From Ampelocalamus luodianensis (taxonomy: Eukaryota > Streptophyta > Magnoliopsida > Poales > Poaceae): a stretch of 64,000 nucleotides of DNA. This document shows positions 61,257-64,000 of the stretch, piece after piece. The stretch spans positions 7,192,001-7,256,000 of the forward strand of contig CM070633.1 of assembly GCA_036346255.1 (NCBI GenBank). Reading direction: 5' to 3'. The notes under the pieces were generated by a model. It searched no databases. It saw only the letters and a program-made list of their open reading frames with translations, and was not told the origin of the DNA. Numbering within the stretch: position 1 is the stretch's first letter; every line of letters begins with the position of its first letter. Position numbers and translations under genes: made by a program.

Positions 61257-61626
61257 AGTCGTCCCCTAAACATCACCGTTCGTAGGATCATCTTCGTCGA
61301 ATGGATCCAGGAGTCTTCACGTCTTGCCATCCTACGAGTGTGCAACTTCTACACCAACGAGTTGCAGGGTTCAATCTTCTGTCTTCATCCCCACGCTACC
61401 CATCCACCGTTGGAGAACCAAATGCTACTGTGGTTCACCTCACTCACTTTGTCACCGCCAAGAGGAAGCCTTGGAGACTATTGCCATTGAGCTACAGGGA
61501 GCCTACGAGACACTGCAACTTGTAGAAGAGAGGATTGCAGAGCTAGAGGAAGCTTTGTATGTTGTAGAGCAGCCCGAGGAGCCTGAAGATCCCGAGGAGC
61601 TCGAGGTGCCAGAGGAGCCAGAGTAG
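61257..61626 (+). pseudogene. Extra ORF upstream of gag, second part
   Basis: Sequence after the solo LTR continues in the frame of the first part for about 75 codons (FVEWIQESSRLAIL, VCNFYTNELQGSIF). A frame change between about 61380 and 61470 then leads to an acidic, heptad-like coiled coil (LVEERIAELEEAL) and a run rich in Glu-Pro before the stop at 61624. The layout of basic N-terminal part, coiled coil and acidic tail would suit a self-associating structural protein, but that is inference only. Confidence 0.55.
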
Positions 61627-62041
61627 GTCGTGCCTGCACCCGAGCCAACTGTTCCTGTTGCGTCAGTTCTAGGATATCAGGAATAGTTCACGAGGATGCC
61701 TGCACATCTCCTAGTCTACAGCAGGAAAGACTACCGTCGTGGTTGTGGATGTTACCTCAGCGATTGAGTGAGCCGAGGTTTAGGCTTAGCCAGTTGAGGC
61801 TCAGTGCGTGAGAGCCGCGTCGGCTTAAAATTAGAAGTTTCATCCTTTAGGTAGTAGATTTGTGTGATAGGTTCGCTTTCGTTTTATTGTGTGAAGTATG
61901 AGTTGCAAAAGCCCTTAGGCATTTGTTGCAGTCATGCTAAGATCCTTATTAATATATAGTTATTTCAGTTGAGTTCTTTGTGTTGTGTTTGTTGGGTGTA
62001 ACCTACCCCTACTTAGTTCTTAACTTTTCAGCTTCCACCAG
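61627..62041 (+). other. Spacer between the extra ORF and gag
   Basis: About 415 bp without ORFs; AT-rich near the end, ending TTTTCAGCTTCCACCAG, which resembles an intron 3' splice site just before the gag ATG. Confidence 0.5.
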
Positions 62042-62148
62042 ATGGTTCACACTAGCAACAACGCTGCCAGTGGATCGAGAACCAATGGAGCAGAACAAAG
62101 TGAGCAGACCCCTACGGGAGCAGTTCTACCTCAAGCACCACTGATAGA
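62042..62148 (+). pseudogene. gag: gag N-terminal fragment
   Basis: The ATG at 62042 opens MVHTSNNAASGSRTNGAEQ followed by a Q/P-rich stretch. Its position after the PBS, extra ORF and spacer fits a gag start. About 36 codons on, the reverse LTR at 62149 cuts it off. The assignment rests on position and composition, not on a conserved domain. Confidence 0.5.
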
Positions 62149-62457
62149 TGTCAGACCCGGGAGTAACACCCCCAAATCCTCTGTGTATTTCTGAATTAAT
62201 CCCATGATCAGTAACTAGTTCACATAGTAAACAAATGTGGTAAGATCCATAATTCGCATAACTTTATTAATAAATAGAGTTGATTACAAGAAAGACTTAC
62301 GAGCCAATAATAAAGAACACAGCGGAAGATGAAGAAGAAGTAGTGGAGTCCAGCTGATCTACCATAGGCAATCAACTGGGGTAGTGGCCTAGTCGTCGAG
62401 ATCCATACTAATAGTGAAGTCCTTCACCTCTGAAATTTGTTTGCATAAAGCAAGTAT

Positions 62458-62476
62458 GAGCACAACTACCGTGCTC
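62458..62476 (-). other. LTR stem-loop GAGCAC/GTGCTC
   Basis: Same position as the GAGTAC stem-loop of other LTRs but with a compensated pair change (T-A to C-G); loop AACTACC, followed by GCAAG. Confidence 0.65.
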
Positions 62477-62807
62477 GCAAGTTACACCCAGTAATAGAGT
62501 TAATGCATACATGGATATTATCAAAGGAGGCATATAAGGTTATTTGTGCAAAAGCAATATTTGACATGTTAAATACAATACTAAGTTCAAAAGCTCAAGT
62601 TTTATAATATCTAAAATCAAAGTTCATTTTTAATCATCAATTCTCAAGTGTATGATAAATCTCCATACACAAGTGGTGAAGGACTACCCCCCTTGCACCA
62701 GGCTTTGTGCCCAAATTTCCCACATGGAATAAACCTCTATGAAATCATTTTTGTCAAAATATTTTTAAAACAAAACCATAGTCTAATCCGCGAAAAGCTT
62801 TGCTCAG

Positions 62808-62842
62808 CATGTCCGTGACCGTGGACACGGCTATTCGAATAG
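62808..62842 (-). other. Shared LTR block, copy 9
   Basis: TATTCGAATA at 62832-62841; stem TGTCC/GGACA retained. Confidence 0.75.
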
Positions 62843-64000
62843 ATTGACACTCTGTAGAGGTTGTACAACTTTTACCCACAAGACACGACTTCTCTAGTTT
62901 GTTTGGCATCTATCGATACCACCGCTCATTACCTTAGGTAAGCAGTCTAGAGCATGTGTCAAGGCCTTTACAATGCATTATTCTAAAGTAGTCATGCCCG
63001 CTAAGGTTTCACTACTGTAGGCTTCGCACTAAACAATAACCCGCACTAAACGATAACCCCCTCTTGCGCCATGTGAGTATTAACAATAAGTCTTCACGAC
63101 ACCTACACAACCGAATGGCACAACTATATTGAAACATTGCAAATTAGTTAGCCAGGTCTATCCCATACTAGACTTATGGTGGTACAGAAGGGCTTTGCAA
63201 TCTACAGCTCGCAGACCGATCCTTAATTGACTGGGTGACTTCCAGAAACAATCCCTAGGCCTCAAACATTCACTGAATTGAGCCCGTGCATAAACTTGCA
63301 CCCACCATCTATCCATTTCGCCCAAGTCCAAACCAGTCTTTTATTTTATTTTATTTTTAAAAATCATTTACAAACTTCCAGGGCACGCTAATGTTATGGA
63401 TACAATTTAAACAACATTTGACTTTTGGTTTAAAATTTCCAAATGAATATTTTTGGTCTAAGCATGACTAAGTGTAATTTTTCCCAAAAAGCTCTAGTTC
63501 ATACTATTGCATAAACTAGATTTTTATCTAAGGTGTCAAGTTATATTTGAATCAATGTCAAAATTGGCAGTACAAAGGATTCAGACATAACTATGATTTA
63601 AAACAGGTATTTAAATTACATTGAACAGAAATAAGCATGTAATAATAATTTAAAATAGAATTTAAATAATTTAAAATATTAGGATCAAGATGATCAAAGA
63701 TGTAACTTGCTTTGCTTGATTAGTTGCTTTCAAATGGCGTCGAAATCTGACTCTCCAAAGTCATCGAAATATATACGCGAAAATAAGTCAAATTCAAACA
63801 AAATTAAAATAAAAATTCACATGAACTCTAAATTAAATGATTTTGGTTTAGTTGGCTAGATCCTGAATTTAGATGAATTTAGAAATTTGAATCACCTAAA
63901 TTGGAGTTCGTATGAAGAAATAGGAGCTCCTGGAAATTCTAAATCTAAAGAAACCCTAAAATTCTGATTTTAGGAATTTCCTGAATTATTTTTTAAAGGA

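Larger units (their letters stand above)
62149..64000 (-). mobile_element. Reverse-strand LTR, running off the window
   Basis: Forward edge TGTCAGACCCGGGAG, the complement of the end of the solo LTR family at 58530. Contains the stem-loop at 62458-62476 and the shared block at 62808-62842. The candidate duplication on the left is ATAGA; the other end is outside the window. No PBS complement lies to its left, which suggests either a solo LTR or the 3' LTR of a reverse element. Confidence 0.75.

Noticed and set aside
61221..61262. ORF start at 61221 for the extra ORF
   Set aside because: The first codons are solo LTR sequence; the frame is open across the boundary only by chance.

Overview
The window reads as intergenic, repeat-dense DNA from a grass (Poaceae) nuclear genome, possibly from the rice lineage. 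The evidence is indirect: nested Ty3/gypsy LTR retrotransposons of Tekay/Del-, Reina- and CRM-like type, primer-binding sites matching initiator tRNA-Met, an En/Spm (CACTA) terminus, a hAT-type MITE and long (TA)n arrays. I found no convincing host gene, tRNA, rRNA or CRISPR array. Every protein-like stretch belongs to a transposon, and all are broken by stops, frameshifts or deletions.

Layout. 1-504: truncated end of a gypsy polyprotein. 453-7975: probable remains of a CACTA-type transposon (3' terminus at 7971-7975) split by a 5-kb solo LTR (1815-6855) with a perfect 5-bp target duplication. 8365-9287: fold-back element carrying (TA)n. 9300-10819: unassigned. 10820-15479: reverse-strand LTR with no visible 5' end. 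15480-16062 and 26568-29088: one forward LTR split at its TATA box by a CRM-type chromovirus (16063-26567). That chromovirus is itself invaded by a truncated reverse-strand element (20386-23358). 29778-35470: reverse-strand Reina-like chromovirus with a 323-bp hAT MITE in its 5' LTR. 36036-39405, 39760-40693 and 40694-43872: LTRs, the last a solo insertion. 44084-56782: large reverse-strand, apparently non-autonomous element with 3.6-4.9-kb LTRs and a zinc-knuckle-rich gag but no visible pol. 57150-62148: forward element with LTR end, PBS, an extra ORF upstream of gag and the first codons of gag. Its extra ORF is split by a solo LTR (58530-61256) with a perfect target duplication. 62149-64000: start of another reverse-strand LTR.

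What stands out is non-coding. Nine LTRs of otherwise different sequence share a block built on the palindrome TATTCGAATA beside a hairpin with the loop CGGTCA. About 300-360 bp further toward the LTR 3' end, many also share a stem-loop whose two arms change together (GAGTAC/GTACTC, GAGCAC/GTGCTC). A third LTR type (21169-23358) has a run of tandem hairpins whose stems differ while staying complementary. These structure-conserving signals are the best candidates for something not captured by ordinary annotation.

Limits: all similarity calls come from reading motifs by eye. Element boundaries without a target duplication are good to about 10-50 bp, and clade names are provisional.
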